A stretch of 64,000 nt of DNA from positions 50,311 to 114,310 of the IMG/VR virus record IMGVR_UViG_2162886007_000016. One strand, 5' to 3'. This document shows positions 26,913 to 36,882 of this stretch, piece after piece. Both the position numbers and the translations under genes were made by a program. How positions within the stretch are numbered: position 1 is the first letter of the stretch; each line of letters opens with the position of its first letter. Source of the DNA: a virus. The notes below the pieces were generated by a model. It made no database searches. It was given only the letters and a program-made list of their open reading frames with translations, and was not told where the DNA came from.

Positions 26913-27662
26913 ATGTTACTAGACGAAATCGACGAAATGGTTGAGCAGATCAACTCTGCCCAACGTGGAATGGAAAGGGTGTATGCCATTTACCTTCCAC
27001 ACTACCCAGTCGAAGCAGCAGTCATCGACGACCTGAACCGAGCCATCACTGCGCAGATGGTGGACGAACAGTCCGCACCTAAGCACGGTACGATCGGCGG
27101 TGCAGTGGTTCCAGTAAGTGGTGTGATCGACCTGAGCCACGAACTCCGTGAAGACGCCGATGCCTTGCGTAAAGAGCTGGAAGCACAGGAGCTGGCACAG
27201 GCCGAGATTGATGAGGCCATGCAGGCACGGATCGAGAAGAATCGGCAGGAGCGTCTGGAGAAGTTTAAGACGGAGAACATCCGTGCGACTTACCGACGCC
27301 TGTGCCAGATGTGCCATCCAGACAAGTGCAAGCGATTCTCCTACACGGAGACTGCCAAGCTGCGCGAAATCCTAAACATGGCCCAGGACGCCTACGCTCG
27401 GAAGGACCCATACGATCTGGAGACCGCCTACATCCGTGCGCTGTACGTTCGGGGTGAAGAGGAGAAACTCTCCAAGGATATGCGCCATGTTGTTGAGGAG
27501 AAGCACCGTAACCTGACGCTGGACATGCAGGCAACTGCCATGCACAAGCTCTACACGGTTCTCCAGTTCCATGTCCAGAAGCGCCAATACGATGCCAAGG
27601 TGGCATTCAAAACATTCGTGGACGACTATATCGTTCGCTTGAAGCAAAAACTCGGGGCCTAG
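26913..27662 (+). CDS. J-domain (DnaJ-like) protein
   Basis: A 249-residue protein with an internal J-domain: a helix II YRRLCQM, the invariant HPD at residues 135-137 (CHPDKCKRF), and helix III REILNMAQDAYA. J-domains stimulate the ATPase of DnaK/Hsp70. It is preceded by a long charged coiled-coil-like helix (residues 85-120) and followed by a helical C-terminal region. In lambda, DnaJ and DnaK release the helicase from its loader at the origin, so a phage J-protein at the end of a replication operon may recruit host DnaK for a comparable step. That role is inference. The stop sits inside the stem of the operon terminator. Confidence 0.75.
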   Translation: MLLDEIDEMVEQINSAQRGMERVYAIYLPHYPVEAAVIDDLNRAITAQMVDEQSAPKHGTIGGAVVPVSGVIDLSHELREDADALRKELEAQELAQAEIDEAMQARIEKNRQERLEKFKTENIRATYRRLCQMCHPDKCKRFSYTETAKLREILNMAQDAYARKDPYDLETAYIRALYVRGEEEKLSKDMRHVVEEKHRNLTLDMQATAMHKLYTVLQFHVQKRQYDAKVAFKTFVDDYIVRLKQKLGA

Positions 27663-27674
27663 TGCCCCGTTTTT
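27653..27674 (+). terminator. Rho-independent terminator of the replication operon
   Basis: CGGGGC-CTAGT-GCCCCG followed by TTTTT; the TAG stop of the J-domain gene is in the loop. It ends the operon that begins with the DNA polymerase. Confidence 0.9.
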
Positions 27675-27699
27675 CGTTTCCGTCAACCTGAATACGGTG

Positions 27700-27709
27700 T
27701 GCTAATTTA
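27700..27709 (+). promoter_or_regulatory. Candidate phage promoter motif TGCTAATTTA
   Basis: TGCTAATTTA lies 26 bases after the T-tract of the replication terminator and 96 bases before the tail sheath ATG, in a 142-base gap that holds no gene. It matches the candidate motif at 3287-3295. Given the sheath gene downstream, it may be a late promoter. Confidence 0.5.
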
Positions 27710-27804
27710 CAGCGTACAATGTCAGTCACGTGGCCAAGTACCATAGACGGTTGTCCTGTGTTTCCATACCAACTATATTCAGAAACTGTTGACGGAGACC
27801 TAAC

Positions 27805-29448
27805 ATGGTCAGTAAAGCAGTGCATCCAAGCGCTGGTGTGTATCCGATCGAAACGGATATGTCCACCCGTGCAACCGCCGCAGCGACTTCGATCGTCGGC
27901 GTCGTAGGTGAAGCGTCCATCGGGCCTGTCGGTGTTATCACCGATGTGTTTGACAACGAAGACCTGCGTTCCAACTTTGGGCAACCCAATGCCCAGAAGT
28001 ACGGCTTCGCGCTGTACTGTGCCGCCCAAGCCTTGGGTCAAACCAAACGCCTGAAGTTCCTGCGGGTCGTCAACAAAGACGCTCTCACCGCCGGTGCATA
28101 CTTCACGGTGGATGACCCAGCGCAGAACATCCCTGAGATTCGGATCACCGTGTTCGACGACGGTGGCAACACTCCTCTGGGCGTGTACGATCCCCTGAAC
28201 AATCTCGGTTTCACCGCCGACATGGCTGGCGTTGAGCGCATCCTTGCGTACTTCGTTGCGTCTAACCCGGGCGAGTGGAACGACCAACTGAGCATCAAGA
28301 TTCGTCCGGCATGCCCGGCAGGTGTTGACCTCAGCGACGAGCGCCACTACGATCCGTACAAGTTCTACGTGGACGTCTACCTGAACTACAAGAATGCCAA
28401 CAGCCGTCCTGTGGAGAGCTTCTACGTCTCCCGGAAATACGAGCTGGACGGCGACGGTAACCAGATGTTCATTGAGGATGCGATCAACCTGTCCTCGAAG
28501 TACATCCGTGTCAAGCACAACTCCTTCTGCGGTCCTGTGAAGATCAAGAAGGAAGCGTTCGAGTTCATCAAAGGTGGTAGCGACGGTACTCGCCCAACTG
28601 ACGCGCAGATCATCGCGGCCTGGGAAGAGTTCGCCGACGCGGAAATCGTGGACGTCAACATCCTGTGCAACGCTGGCTACACCATTCCAGCGATCCAGCG
28701 CAAGATGGTCAGCATTTCCGAGAACCGTGCTGACTGCTTGGCGGTGCTCGACGTACCGGACAAGGAATACGAAGCGGCACGTGCCGTGAACTACTCCGTG
28801 AACACGCTCAACGTGGACAGCAGCTACGCAGCCCTGTACGCGCCGTTCGTGCAAATCCGCGACACGTACAACGACAAGTACATCTTCATTCCGCCGTCTG
28901 GTCATGTGTGCGCTGCGATGGCCTACACCGATCACCAACGTGCGGTGTGGTTCGCCCCTGCTGGTTTGGCCCGCGGCACCATCAAGATCACCGGCATCCG
29001 TACCAAGTACAACCAAGGTGCGCGTGACGCTCTCGATGCTGCCCACATCAACCCGATTCGCAACATCCCGGGTCGTGGCTACGTCATCATGGGCCAGGAG
29101 ACTCTGCAAGCGTTCGCGTCTGCGTTCTCCAACATCAACGTCCGCCGTCTGGTCAACTACGTCAAGAAGTCGATTGCTTCGGCGTGCACCGTTGAGAACT
29201 TCAACCCCAACGACAGCTACACTCGCTTGTCGCTGGTGAACATCTGTGGCGACTTCCTGCGTCCGATCAAACAAGGTCGGGGTCTGTATGAGTTCGAGGC
29301 CGTGTGCGACAGCCGCAACAACGTTGCAGCCGACATTGCCAATGGTGACCTGATGCTGGACGTGTACCTCGATCCAGTAATCCCAGCCAAGCGCGTCCAC
29401 CTCACCTCGCACATCATGCCGACTGGCACGTACTTCGACGAAAACTAA
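27805..29448 (+). CDS. Contractile tail sheath protein
   Basis: A 547-residue protein with the sheath N-terminal pattern: HPSAGVYPIETDMS, then a strand SIVGVVGEASIGPVG and the VFDNEDLRSNFG helix, matching the usual GVYV-E-D...AIVG-A-KGP-N...F-LFG arrangement. The C-terminal 150 residues (NINVRRLVNYVKKSI, then AVCDSRNN) match the conserved sheath core that interlocks neighbouring subunits. It polymerises around the tail tube and contracts on infection. GGAGACC precedes the ATG. It is the first gene after a terminator and promoter-like motif, heading the tail operon. Confidence 0.85.
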   Translation: MVSKAVHPSAGVYPIETDMSTRATAAATSIVGVVGEASIGPVGVITDVFDNEDLRSNFGQPNAQKYGFALYCAAQALGQTKRLKFLRVVNKDALTAGAYFTVDDPAQNIPEIRITVFDDGGNTPLGVYDPLNNLGFTADMAGVERILAYFVASNPGEWNDQLSIKIRPACPAGVDLSDERHYDPYKFYVDVYLNYKNANSRPVESFYVSRKYELDGDGNQMFIEDAINLSSKYIRVKHNSFCGPVKIKKEAFEFIKGGSDGTRPTDAQIIAAWEEFADAEIVDVNILCNAGYTIPAIQRKMVSISENRADCLAVLDVPDKEYEAARAVNYSVNTLNVDSSYAALYAPFVQIRDTYNDKYIFIPPSGHVCAAMAYTDHQRAVWFAPAGLARGTIKITGIRTKYNQGARDALDAAHINPIRNIPGRGYVIMGQETLQAFASAFSNINVRRLVNYVKKSIASACTVENFNPNDSYTRLSLVNICGDFLRPIKQGRGLYEFEAVCDSRNNVAADIANGDLMLDVYLDPVIPAKRVHLTSHIMPTGTYFDEN

Positions 29449-29459
29449 GGGGCATTGCA

Positions 29460-30104
29460 ATGTCTGAAAAACGCCTGGAAACTCTGATTGACGACCTGCA
29501 GAGTGCCGCCAATCTCCAGAACCTGGACGCACTCAACCCAATCGTTGTGCGCCTCTCGCATCCAACCAACCGTACCGTGACCGTGATCGCGTGCGCGCAG
29601 AAAGAGCCAAGCACCCTCGTGCTGCCTCTGAACGTGACTTGGATCGACTTCGACCCGCTGAGCCTGAACTACCGCAAGGCTCTGCGTCGCGTCTCCAAGG
29701 AAGCTGACACGGTCACCGGCCGCGATCACACCTGGGAAATCATCGAGACCTACGACGAGGTGTTCGTCACCCAGTTCTACGATGACGCCGATACCGCGCT
29801 GCTGACCACGCAGAACCCGGTGCCTGCCGCCAGCACTTCGATCCTGGGTGTAGCTCGCCTGTCGTATGCTCCACAGGTATCGAGCAACCCAGTGGTCGTG
29901 GCTGAAGGTGACCCGCGTCTCTCCGATGCCCGTACGCCGAAAGCGCACACCCACGAAGAAGTGCCAGCTACCCAGATCAAGACTGCCAATGGCGTCGTGA
30001 CTGTCTCGGGTAGTGAACAGCCAGTTCCGGGCGCCGCCTTGGTTGCAGATAGCGCGACTACTGCCCGGTGGCGCAAGCTGACCACTTCGGACATCCAGAA
30101 CTGA
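29460..30104 (+). CDS. DPRLSDAR-motif tail protein, short paralogue
   Basis: A 214-residue protein. Residues 1-110 form a domain also present at the N terminus of the next gene product (shared elements LPLNVTWIDFDP and KALRRVSK). Residues 140-165 carry EGDPRLSDARTPKAHTH, a motif common in phage fibre and tail proteins at a junction before the distal part. The C-terminal 45 residues look like a short beta repeat. It may be a base or adaptor for fibres on the tail. The ATG follows AAGGGGC. Confidence 0.65.
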   Translation: MSEKRLETLIDDLQSAANLQNLDALNPIVVRLSHPTNRTVTVIACAQKEPSTLVLPLNVTWIDFDPLSLNYRKALRRVSKEADTVTGRDHTWEIIETYDEVFVTQFYDDADTALLTTQNPVPAASTSILGVARLSYAPQVSSNPVVVAEGDPRLSDARTPKAHTHEEVPATQIKTANGVVTVSGSEQPVPGAALVADSATTARWRKLTTSDIQN

Positions 30105-30117
30105 TCGGAGATCATCT

Positions 30118-33100
30118 ATGCCAACGCCAACACTCGCTGAGTTTGTAGCTCAGACCGTGGCGCTCGCTGACTATCGCAACCTCGCACGGGAGAACCCAAT
30201 TCCCGTGCAGTTGCCACTCGGCAATGGTGAGAACATGATTGTTGTGGTTGCCTTCATGGAGCCCAACAACGTCACCCTGCCGTTCAACGTCAGCTGGATC
30301 GTCGTTGATCCAGACAGCGCTTCCTATGGTAAGGTCCTGCGTCGTACTTCGGCGCTGCCTTCCGTGGGCTTCCGTAACACCTGGCAGGAACTCGACACCT
30401 TCGAGGACCTGATCGCAGAGCAGCAATATTGGGATTTCAGTAGCGGCTTCAACCTCGGTGAAGTAGACGTTCCGCAGGTAGGTGCTGCGACTCTCGACGT
30501 TCGTGGCCTCGTAATCCTGAACCGTGAATATACGCCCGATCAAGACAGCCCTGTGGTTGTCGGCGGTAACGATCCGCGTATGAGCGATGCGCGTGATCCC
30601 CTTCCACACACTCACCCGAAGCTGCCGATCACCATGATTCGCGGCGCAACGGGCGTCAACTCCTGGCTCGCCAAGGTTGGTACCAGCAACACGCCGAAGC
30701 CGGGCGAAGTGCTGACCATCACTGGCCCAGGTGCTAAAGACGGTGAGTGGATCGGTGAGTGGCGTCGCCCAGTCAAGGCTGACCTCGTGTACGACGGTCC
30801 AACCTTCGACGAACTGGAAATTGTTGGCCCAGAAGGCAACACGCTGGACGAGACTGCACCGTTCACCTTCAAGGCGAATGCGAAGTTCAGCGATGGTAGC
30901 GTGCTGAACAACGTGCAAGGTTCGTGGGCTGTCATCGGTAACGGTGCGTACGGCTCCATCAGCAACCAGACTGGTATCTTCCAGTCGCTGGACATTGACG
31001 AGGACCAAGTGCTGCGCATCGAGGTGCGCTGGACTCATCCTGAAAGTGGCCAGCTGCGCGTGAAGTACGTGGATATCACCATCGTCGACAAGACCATCAA
31101 ACTGGTGCTCACCAGCATCGAACTGGTGGGTGTCAACGAGCTGGAAGAGAACTCGATTGCGACCTACTCGGTCATCGCGCACTTCGACGACGGCACCAGC
31201 GCCGGTGTTACTCCAACCACCTTCACCTCGTCCAACCCTGGTGCTGGCGCGTTCAACAACAAGACTGGTGTGCTTGAAGTTGGCGAGCTGACTACCGATC
31301 AGACCACGACCATCGCTGCGACCTACGCTTTCAACGGCGTGACCAAGGACGCGAACCTGACTGTGCGCTGCATCGACACCACCATCTACCCTTCGTCGGC
31401 TGTGATCGTTGGTCCTGCAGAAGTAGACGAAGGCACCTCGACCAACTTCACTCTGCGCGTGACGTTCACCAACGGCACCCAGAAGGACGTTGCAGTCACC
31501 GACTGGCGTTCGAGCGACGAAGAAGCAGGCACCATCAACCCGTCCAGCGGCGTCTTCGAGGCACCGAACAACCTGTTCGAGGACAAGGCTACAACACTGT
31601 CCGCTTCGTACACCCTGGAAGGTCGTACCGTCAACGGCAGCCGTCAGATTCTGGTCAAGGACACCACTGTCTACCCACGTAGCGCAGTGATCCTCGGCTC
31701 GGCGGCAATCAACGAAAACACCGTGACGCAGTACCAGTTCCGTGTTTCGTTCAGCAACGGCACCACCAACGTCGTCACCGTCAGCAACTGGGCTCTGTCC
31801 AATCCTGCTATGGGTACGATCAACAAGAACACCGGTCAGCTGGTTGCAGCTACCGACGTGCAGCAAGACACCAAGGGTAAGGTCTCTGCATCGTACTCCG
31901 CCTTCGGCCAGACTGTAACCGCCGAGCTGGAAGTCACGATCAAGGATATCACCAACTACCCGGTGAGCGCTCGCGTCGTGGGCAACGCACAGATGAACGA
32001 GAACACCACGCAGACCCTGACGTTCGAGGTTACTTACCTCGATGGCACCAAGGTGAACGAGCCAGTGACCAACTGGACCTCGACCAACAGCGGTGCTGCA
32101 ACGATCGGTGCTGCAAACGGTCTGGTGACTGCTGCTGTCAACCTGCAAGCGAACGGTACCACTACTGTGGCCGCGTCGTGGAGCAAGTACGGCCGCACCG
32201 TGACTGCTGACATGCTGCTTACTGTCCGTGATATCACCAACTACCCGGTGAGCGCCGTCATCAACGGCCAGGCTACTATCAACGAAGGCTCGACTGCTGA
32301 CTACACTCTGGCAGTTACCTTTGCTGATGGCACCACTGCGAACCGTTCGGGTAACTGGGCGATCACTGGCGGCAACGGTGCAAGCGTTAACACTTCGGGC
32401 CGCGTAACTGCGCCTGCAAACGTGGACGTCAACACCCCAGCGTCGCTGACCGCGTCGTACACCCTCGATGGCAAGACTGTCACCGCTTCGGCGAAGACTG
32501 TCACCATCATGGACACCACTGTGTACCCAAGCAGTGCGCGCATCCTGGGTCCGAACTCGCTGCCTGAGAACACCAGCCAGACGTATCAGCTGGAAGTGAC
32601 CTTCACCGATGCGACCAAGGCTATCGTGCCAGTCACCAACTGGAAGTCGTCGGTTATCTCGACTGCGACCATCGGTGCCAACACCGGTGTGCTGAACGGT
32701 CTGGACACCACTGGCAACAAGGTGACCAAGATCACTGCGTCGTACACGGCGGCTGGCAAGACTGTAGGTGCCGAGCTGGATGTTACCGTGACTGACTCGA
32801 CCAACTACCCAGTTTCGGCTGCTGTAGAAGGTCCTGACTTCCTCGACGAAGGCGACACTGGCAACTACGTGCTGCGCGTGACGTTCACCGACGGTACCAA
32901 CTCGCTGGTAGGTGTAATCGACTGGGCTTCCTCGAAGACCGCTGTTGGTGTCATCAACCCAACGACTGGTGCACTGGCGACCAACGCAAACCTGAAGGCT
33001 GATGATAGCACCAAGGTAAGCGCGTCGTACACCGCGTCTGGTATCACCGTGAGCGCTGAGAAGAACGTGACTGTCCGCGACAAGACCGTTTATCCAGTGA

Positions 33101-34692
33101 GCGCGATCATCACCGGTGGCGCTGTGGTTGATTCCTTGAAGACCGAGCAGTATGAGCTGCGCGTCACCTTCGAAGACCAGACCACTGTCGTGATGCCAGC
33201 TACCGAGTGGCTGTCGAGCAACACCAGCACTGCGGGTACCATCGACGCGAACGGCCTGTTCACTGCCAAAGAGAACAAGTCGGGTACCAACATAAACACC
33301 ATCCTGACTGGCAAGTACACGCTGGACGGTGTGACGGTTACCGCGACGAAGACCATCGCTGTGCATGACGTGACGAACTACCCAGCGTCCATCGCGATCA
33401 CCGGCCCGAACTCTGTGGATTCGTCCGCTGCGAACGGTGCAGGCAGCGCGCAGTATCTCGCCAAGGTCACGTACCTCGACGGGACCAGCGCTGACGTAGT
33501 TGGTACCTGGGGTGTTGAAGGCACCACGCCGAGCGATCCAATCGGCAGTATCAACGCATCTGGCGTGTTCACTCCGAACCAGAAGCCTGGTGGCACTACC
33601 CGCAACATCACGGTGAAGGTCGCCTACACCGAGTTCGGTCGCACCGTCAACGGCACGAAGTCTGTGTCGCTCGTCGTTGTGCCAGTACCGTCGTCGCTCG
33701 CTATCAACGGTCCAGCTACCGTGAACAGCGATAGCAGCGGTACCTACTCGGCCAAGGTAACCATGACTGACGGCAGCGTCTCTGACGTACTGGCCACCTG
33801 GTCGACAACTGCCAGCTCCACTGTGGCAACTCTGGCGACTGATGGTACGCTGGCTGTCAAGCACCTGAGCGCTGACACTGCAATCCCGCTGCACGCAACT
33901 TACACCGCAGCTGGTATCACCGTAGCCGCCGATAAGACGGTCACTGGTAAGAAAGCAGTCGAGCTGGCCTCGATCACTGTATCGGGTCCGACTCAGTTGG
34001 CATCGGGCGCCACTGGCAAGTACGTGGTAACTGCGAACTTCACTGACTCCTCGACTCAGGATGTGACCAGCACTGCCACCTACAGCACCAGCGTTGCTTC
34101 GGCCGGTTCGTTCTCGCAGTCGACCAAAGGTGATTTCAACGCGGCCAACGTGTCTTCGGATACTGCGACTGTGCTGACCTTCGACTACACCGCAGCTGGC
34201 GTGAGCAAGCAGGCAACTGCGGACCTGACAGTGAAAGCAGCCGTTGTCTCGGGTAACAATCGTCCACGCTTCGGCGTAGCGATGTTCTCCGACACTGACT
34301 TCACTGGCGGCAAGACTGGCACGAACGAGACGTACAACATCCCGTACACTCGCTGGTCTGGCATTCAGGACTTCGCCGACAAGGTGATGACCAACGTTCT
34401 GCCTCTGGGTACCTCGGGCGAGACGTTCACACTCAACATCGGCGATGCGCAGTACGGCTACTTCATGCACTTGAAGTCGAAAGGTACCGCGACATTCACC
34501 GATCAAGCGATCAACGTACCGGGCGGCTTTGGCGGTATTCAGTGGACGCCAGAGGGCGAAGTTGGCGACAACTACGACCCAATCGAAGTCACCTACGATT
34601 GCCACGATGGCAACGGTCCTCAGCAGTGGCTGGTGTACCGTACGGACTGGGATAGCCTGGGTGCGGTCACCTTCAAGGTTACTTACGCTTGA
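30118..34692 (+). CDS. Giant tail adhesin with 12 Ig-like repeats
   Basis: A 1524-residue protein. Residues 1-210 are paralogous to the preceding protein and contain NDPRMSDARDPLPHTH. From about residue 233 to 1374 there are 12 tandem bacterial Ig-like (BIG2-type) repeats of roughly 85-95 residues, most beginning YPxSAxIxGPxxxxE and containing TFTNGT and SASYT strands. The C-terminal 145 residues are a globular domain (GGFGGIQW, then WLVYRTDWD) that recurs in two other proteins here. Ig repeats on virions act as stalks or weak glycan binders that increase contact with the cell surface. No protease or enzyme motif is seen. Confidence 0.8.
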   Translation: MPTPTLAEFVAQTVALADYRNLARENPIPVQLPLGNGENMIVVVAFMEPNNVTLPFNVSWIVVDPDSASYGKVLRRTSALPSVGFRNTWQELDTFEDLIAEQQYWDFSSGFNLGEVDVPQVGAATLDVRGLVILNREYTPDQDSPVVVGGNDPRMSDARDPLPHTHPKLPITMIRGATGVNSWLAKVGTSNTPKPGEVLTITGPGAKDGEWIGEWRRPVKADLVYDGPTFDELEIVGPEGNTLDETAPFTFKANAKFSDGSVLNNVQGSWAVIGNGAYGSISNQTGIFQSLDIDEDQVLRIEVRWTHPESGQLRVKYVDITIVDKTIKLVLTSIELVGVNELEENSIATYSVIAHFDDGTSAGVTPTTFTSSNPGAGAFNNKTGVLEVGELTTDQTTTIAATYAFNGVTKDANLTVRCIDTTIYPSSAVIVGPAEVDEGTSTNFTLRVTFTNGTQKDVAVTDWRSSDEEAGTINPSSGVFEAPNNLFEDKATTLSASYTLEGRTVNGSRQILVKDTTVYPRSAVILGSAAINENTVTQYQFRVSFSNGTTNVVTVSNWALSNPAMGTINKNTGQLVAATDVQQDTKGKVSASYSAFGQTVTAELEVTIKDITNYPVSARVVGNAQMNENTTQTLTFEVTYLDGTKVNEPVTNWTSTNSGAATIGAANGLVTAAVNLQANGTTTVAASWSKYGRTVTADMLLTVRDITNYPVSAVINGQATINEGSTADYTLAVTFADGTTANRSGNWAITGGNGASVNTSGRVTAPANVDVNTPASLTASYTLDGKTVTASAKTVTIMDTTVYPSSARILGPNSLPENTSQTYQLEVTFTDATKAIVPVTNWKSSVISTATIGANTGVLNGLDTTGNKVTKITASYTAAGKTVGAELDVTVTDSTNYPVSAAVEGPDFLDEGDTGNYVLRVTFTDGTNSLVGVIDWASSKTAVGVINPTTGALATNANLKADDSTKVSASYTASGITVSAEKNVTVRDKTVYPVSAIITGGAVVDSLKTEQYELRVTFEDQTTVVMPATEWLSSNTSTAGTIDANGLFTAKENKSGTNINTILTGKYTLDGVTVTATKTIAVHDVTNYPASIAITGPNSVDSSAANGAGSAQYLAKVTYLDGTSADVVGTWGVEGTTPSDPIGSINASGVFTPNQKPGGTTRNITVKVAYTEFGRTVNGTKSVSLVVVPVPSSLAINGPATVNSDSSGTYSAKVTMTDGSVSDVLATWSTTASSTVATLATDGTLAVKHLSADTAIPLHATYTAAGITVAADKTVTGKKAVELASITVSGPTQLASGATGKYVVTANFTDSSTQDVTSTATYSTSVASAGSFSQSTKGDFNAANVSSDTATVLTFDYTAAGVSKQATADLTVKAAVVSGNNRPRFGVAMFSDTDFTGGKTGTNETYNIPYTRWSGIQDFADKVMTNVLPLGTSGETFTLNIGDAQYGYFMHLKSKGTATFTDQAINVPGGFGGIQWTPEGEVGDNYDPIEVTYDCHDGNGPQQWLVYRTDWDSLGAVTFKVTYA

Positions 34693-34710
34693 TAGGTTAA
34701 CCATCACAGG

Positions 34711-34728
34711 AGGGACCTTCGGGTCCCT
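34711..34728 (+). terminator. UUCG-capped hairpin after the adhesin gene
   Basis: AGGGACC-TTCG-GGTCCCT with a short T/C-rich tail (CTTACTT). It resembles the terminators at 8887 and 18179 but with a weaker T-tract, so termination may be partial. Confidence 0.55.
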
Positions 34729-34745
34729 CTTACTTGGAGTTCGCT

Positions 34746-35678
34746 ATGCCACTTTATGCCTCCGGCTTTTTCATCCCTTCGAGTGCGGGTATCCCGTATA
34801 TTCTCGAAGACGTGTATCAGAAAGGTGGCTATCGCTCAGTCGCAACCGTAGCCGAGCGCGATGCCATCAAAACCGCAGCACGAAAGCAGGGTATGCTTGT
34901 CTACGTTCGCGAGGACAACACCCTGTACGAAATCCCAGGTACAACCCTAGCGGGTGCTGATGCCTGGAAGAAGTTTGACGCCCGCAAGTATGTTGGCTTC
35001 GACTTCAAAGCTCCGCTGGCCATCAGCGAAGAATTCGAGGTCTCCATCGACGAACTGCGCCTTGTGCCAGAGATGGAAGGCGTTGAAAAAGGTAAGGTGC
35101 TCGCTGTTGGTGAAAACGGCAGTGAGTGGATCGACGGCCTCCCAGCTGGCGGTAACACAGGTGATGCGATTGTTCGCAACGCCGAAGGTGCTGCTGTATG
35201 GGCAAAGGTCAGTGGCTTGCCATCTACCGAAGGTGTTGACGAAGGCTCTGCGCTTGTTGTTGACGAAGACGGTAATGCCAAGTGGGGCGAAGCTGCAGGC
35301 GGTAAGCGTGCGCGCTCTGAACTCAACTCCACCTACCTGAACGTCGGTCAAGGCGCCAGCGTGCAAAACACCATTCAGGTGCCGAGCCCAACGCTGATGA
35401 TCCTCAAGCTCTCTGTGGATCAGCCCGACATTACTGTCGAGTTGCACAGCAGCCCAACGTACAGCGACACCAACCCGTACACTTTCACCTCCAGTAACCT
35501 CAAGCTGGAAGACGATGGCATCACCACCTTCGAAGATGGTAGTGAAGTTGTCTCGCGTCGCTACGGCTTCTGGTCGGCAAACAGTGGTGGTGACAACAAG
35601 GTGTATGTCCGGATCACCAACGCGGGCCAAGCACACGCCGCAGTTGCGCTCCAGATGACTGTACTTCCGATGGAGTAA
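34746..35678 (+). CDS. Tail fibre-like protein
   Basis: A 310-residue protein. Residues 30-75 contain GGYRSVATVAERDAI followed by GMLVYVREDNTLYEI, a segment commonly found near the attachment end of phage fibres. Residues 110-185 hold three short beta repeats (VLAVGENGSEW, VRNAEGAAVWAK, VVDEDGNAKWGE), and the C-terminal 120 residues form a beta-rich domain. TTGGAG precedes ATG 34746; the TTG at 34734 is a weaker option. Role as a minor fibre or collar component is inferred. Confidence 0.65.
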   Translation: MPLYASGFFIPSSAGIPYILEDVYQKGGYRSVATVAERDAIKTAARKQGMLVYVREDNTLYEIPGTTLAGADAWKKFDARKYVGFDFKAPLAISEEFEVSIDELRLVPEMEGVEKGKVLAVGENGSEWIDGLPAGGNTGDAIVRNAEGAAVWAKVSGLPSTEGVDEGSALVVDEDGNAKWGEAAGGKRARSELNSTYLNVGQGASVQNTIQVPSPTLMILKLSVDQPDITVELHSSPTYSDTNPYTFTSSNLKLEDDGITTFEDGSEVVSRRYGFWSANSGGDNKVYVRITNAGQAHAAVALQMTVLPME

Positions 35679-35682
35679 TGTA

Positions 35683-36873
35683 ATGCAGTGGACAGCCGAA
35701 GCTAAGGTAAAAGACCTGGCGACGCTGACTTGGTACACCTTCGAGGGTGACCGATCAGTCAAGCTCGGCGCCGACAAGGAATTCAACCAGAAGCACCCTC
35801 TCGTGGTGCGTCCGGGCGAGCTGGTCGGCATGAAGCAAGCGACTCGTGGCTCAGGCGCAGGTAACTACCAAGTTGTCCTGGGTCACGCACTGCACGTCCT
35901 CTTCCGTAACGTGCCTGAAGCCCAGATCAACAAGATCATCAAGAAGCTGGTGAAGTACAAAGGCAAAACGCCTGAGCACAACCAGCTTCTCGATGGGCAG
36001 AAGCGCGTGAAGAAGGTGACCATCAGTGACAAGGTCAGCTCCGACAAGCAGACTGACGACCTGTTCAAGCCTACGGGTACGATCAGGGAAAACACCATGT
36101 ATGACCGTGCCAACTATCAGTGGCGCAAAGTCATCCATGCTGGTGCCAAAGTCAAGTCGCTGAAACAGGGTCGTAGCAAGTACACGACCCAGGAAGGTGA
36201 TATCATCGGTCTGCGCTACATGACCAAAGCCCGTGGCGGGTTCGTTATCCTGCCGAACGAGCAGCGTGTCAACATCAGCCACGAGACCTACATGGAGCTT
36301 GTATCTGGTGCACGTATTCTGCCAACGAGCAAACAGCAGAAGGGTTTGGTGATTCTCGCCGATCTGAAAGCTGGTCAGCCCAAGCAGACGCGCATTCGCA
36401 AGCCCAAGGAAACTGCGGTTGCTCCACGTGAAGCTATCGCACCGAAGTCGCCAAGTCGAATCAAGCGCGATATCCACGATGACCTTGTCAGCAATCACGA
36501 CATTGACGACGATGAAATCGAGGACGATGAGGACATCCACGAGATTCCTCTGGACGAGCCTGAAGTGCCGAAGGGTCACCAGCCTAGCCAAGTGCTGAAA
36601 GTTGGTGCCATCGTGCAGTCTGCCAAGCGCCCGAGCAACGAGTTCGTTGTAGTCGATGCCACAAAGCACGAAGGCTACACCGAGTTTGCGCTGTACTCGG
36701 TAGCGAAGAAGGATGTGCGCAAGTTGCGCCTCGCAGACGGCGTCGATATGGCGAACTACAAATCTGTATCGGTGAAAGGCGAAGCCACCAAATCGGAGTT
36801 GGCGGCAGGCAAACGGGCCTTCAATGGAGCTGTAAAGAACAAGAAGTTCACCACCGCATCCATTCACGATTAG
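35683..36873 (+). CDS. Unknown basic protein with acidic patch
   Basis: A 396-residue protein not matching a family that I know. It contains several repeated beta-type segments (residues 35-65, 155-185, 300-330), Lys-rich linkers and a strongly acidic patch near residues 270-300 (DDDEIEDDEDIHE). GGAG is correctly spaced before the ATG. It sits between a fibre gene and the DNA ligase gene. Its charge pattern suggests interaction with nucleic acid or with another charged protein, but this is speculative. Confidence 0.5.
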   Translation: MQWTAEAKVKDLATLTWYTFEGDRSVKLGADKEFNQKHPLVVRPGELVGMKQATRGSGAGNYQVVLGHALHVLFRNVPEAQINKIIKKLVKYKGKTPEHNQLLDGQKRVKKVTISDKVSSDKQTDDLFKPTGTIRENTMYDRANYQWRKVIHAGAKVKSLKQGRSKYTTQEGDIIGLRYMTKARGGFVILPNEQRVNISHETYMELVSGARILPTSKQQKGLVILADLKAGQPKQTRIRKPKETAVAPREAIAPKSPSRIKRDIHDDLVSNHDIDDDEIEDDEDIHEIPLDEPEVPKGHQPSQVLKVGAIVQSAKRPSNEFVVVDATKHEGYTEFALYSVAKKDVRKLRLADGVDMANYKSVSVKGEATKSELAAGKRAFNGAVKNKKFTTASIHD

Positions 36874-36882
36874 TGAGTCCTC

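Noticed and set aside
30112-34707. 1531-residue minus-strand open frame opposite the Ig-repeat adhesin
   Set aside because: It mirrors the repetitive sense gene. The sense strand has clear Ig-like repeats and a DPRxSDAR motif, while the antisense product has no recognisable domain.
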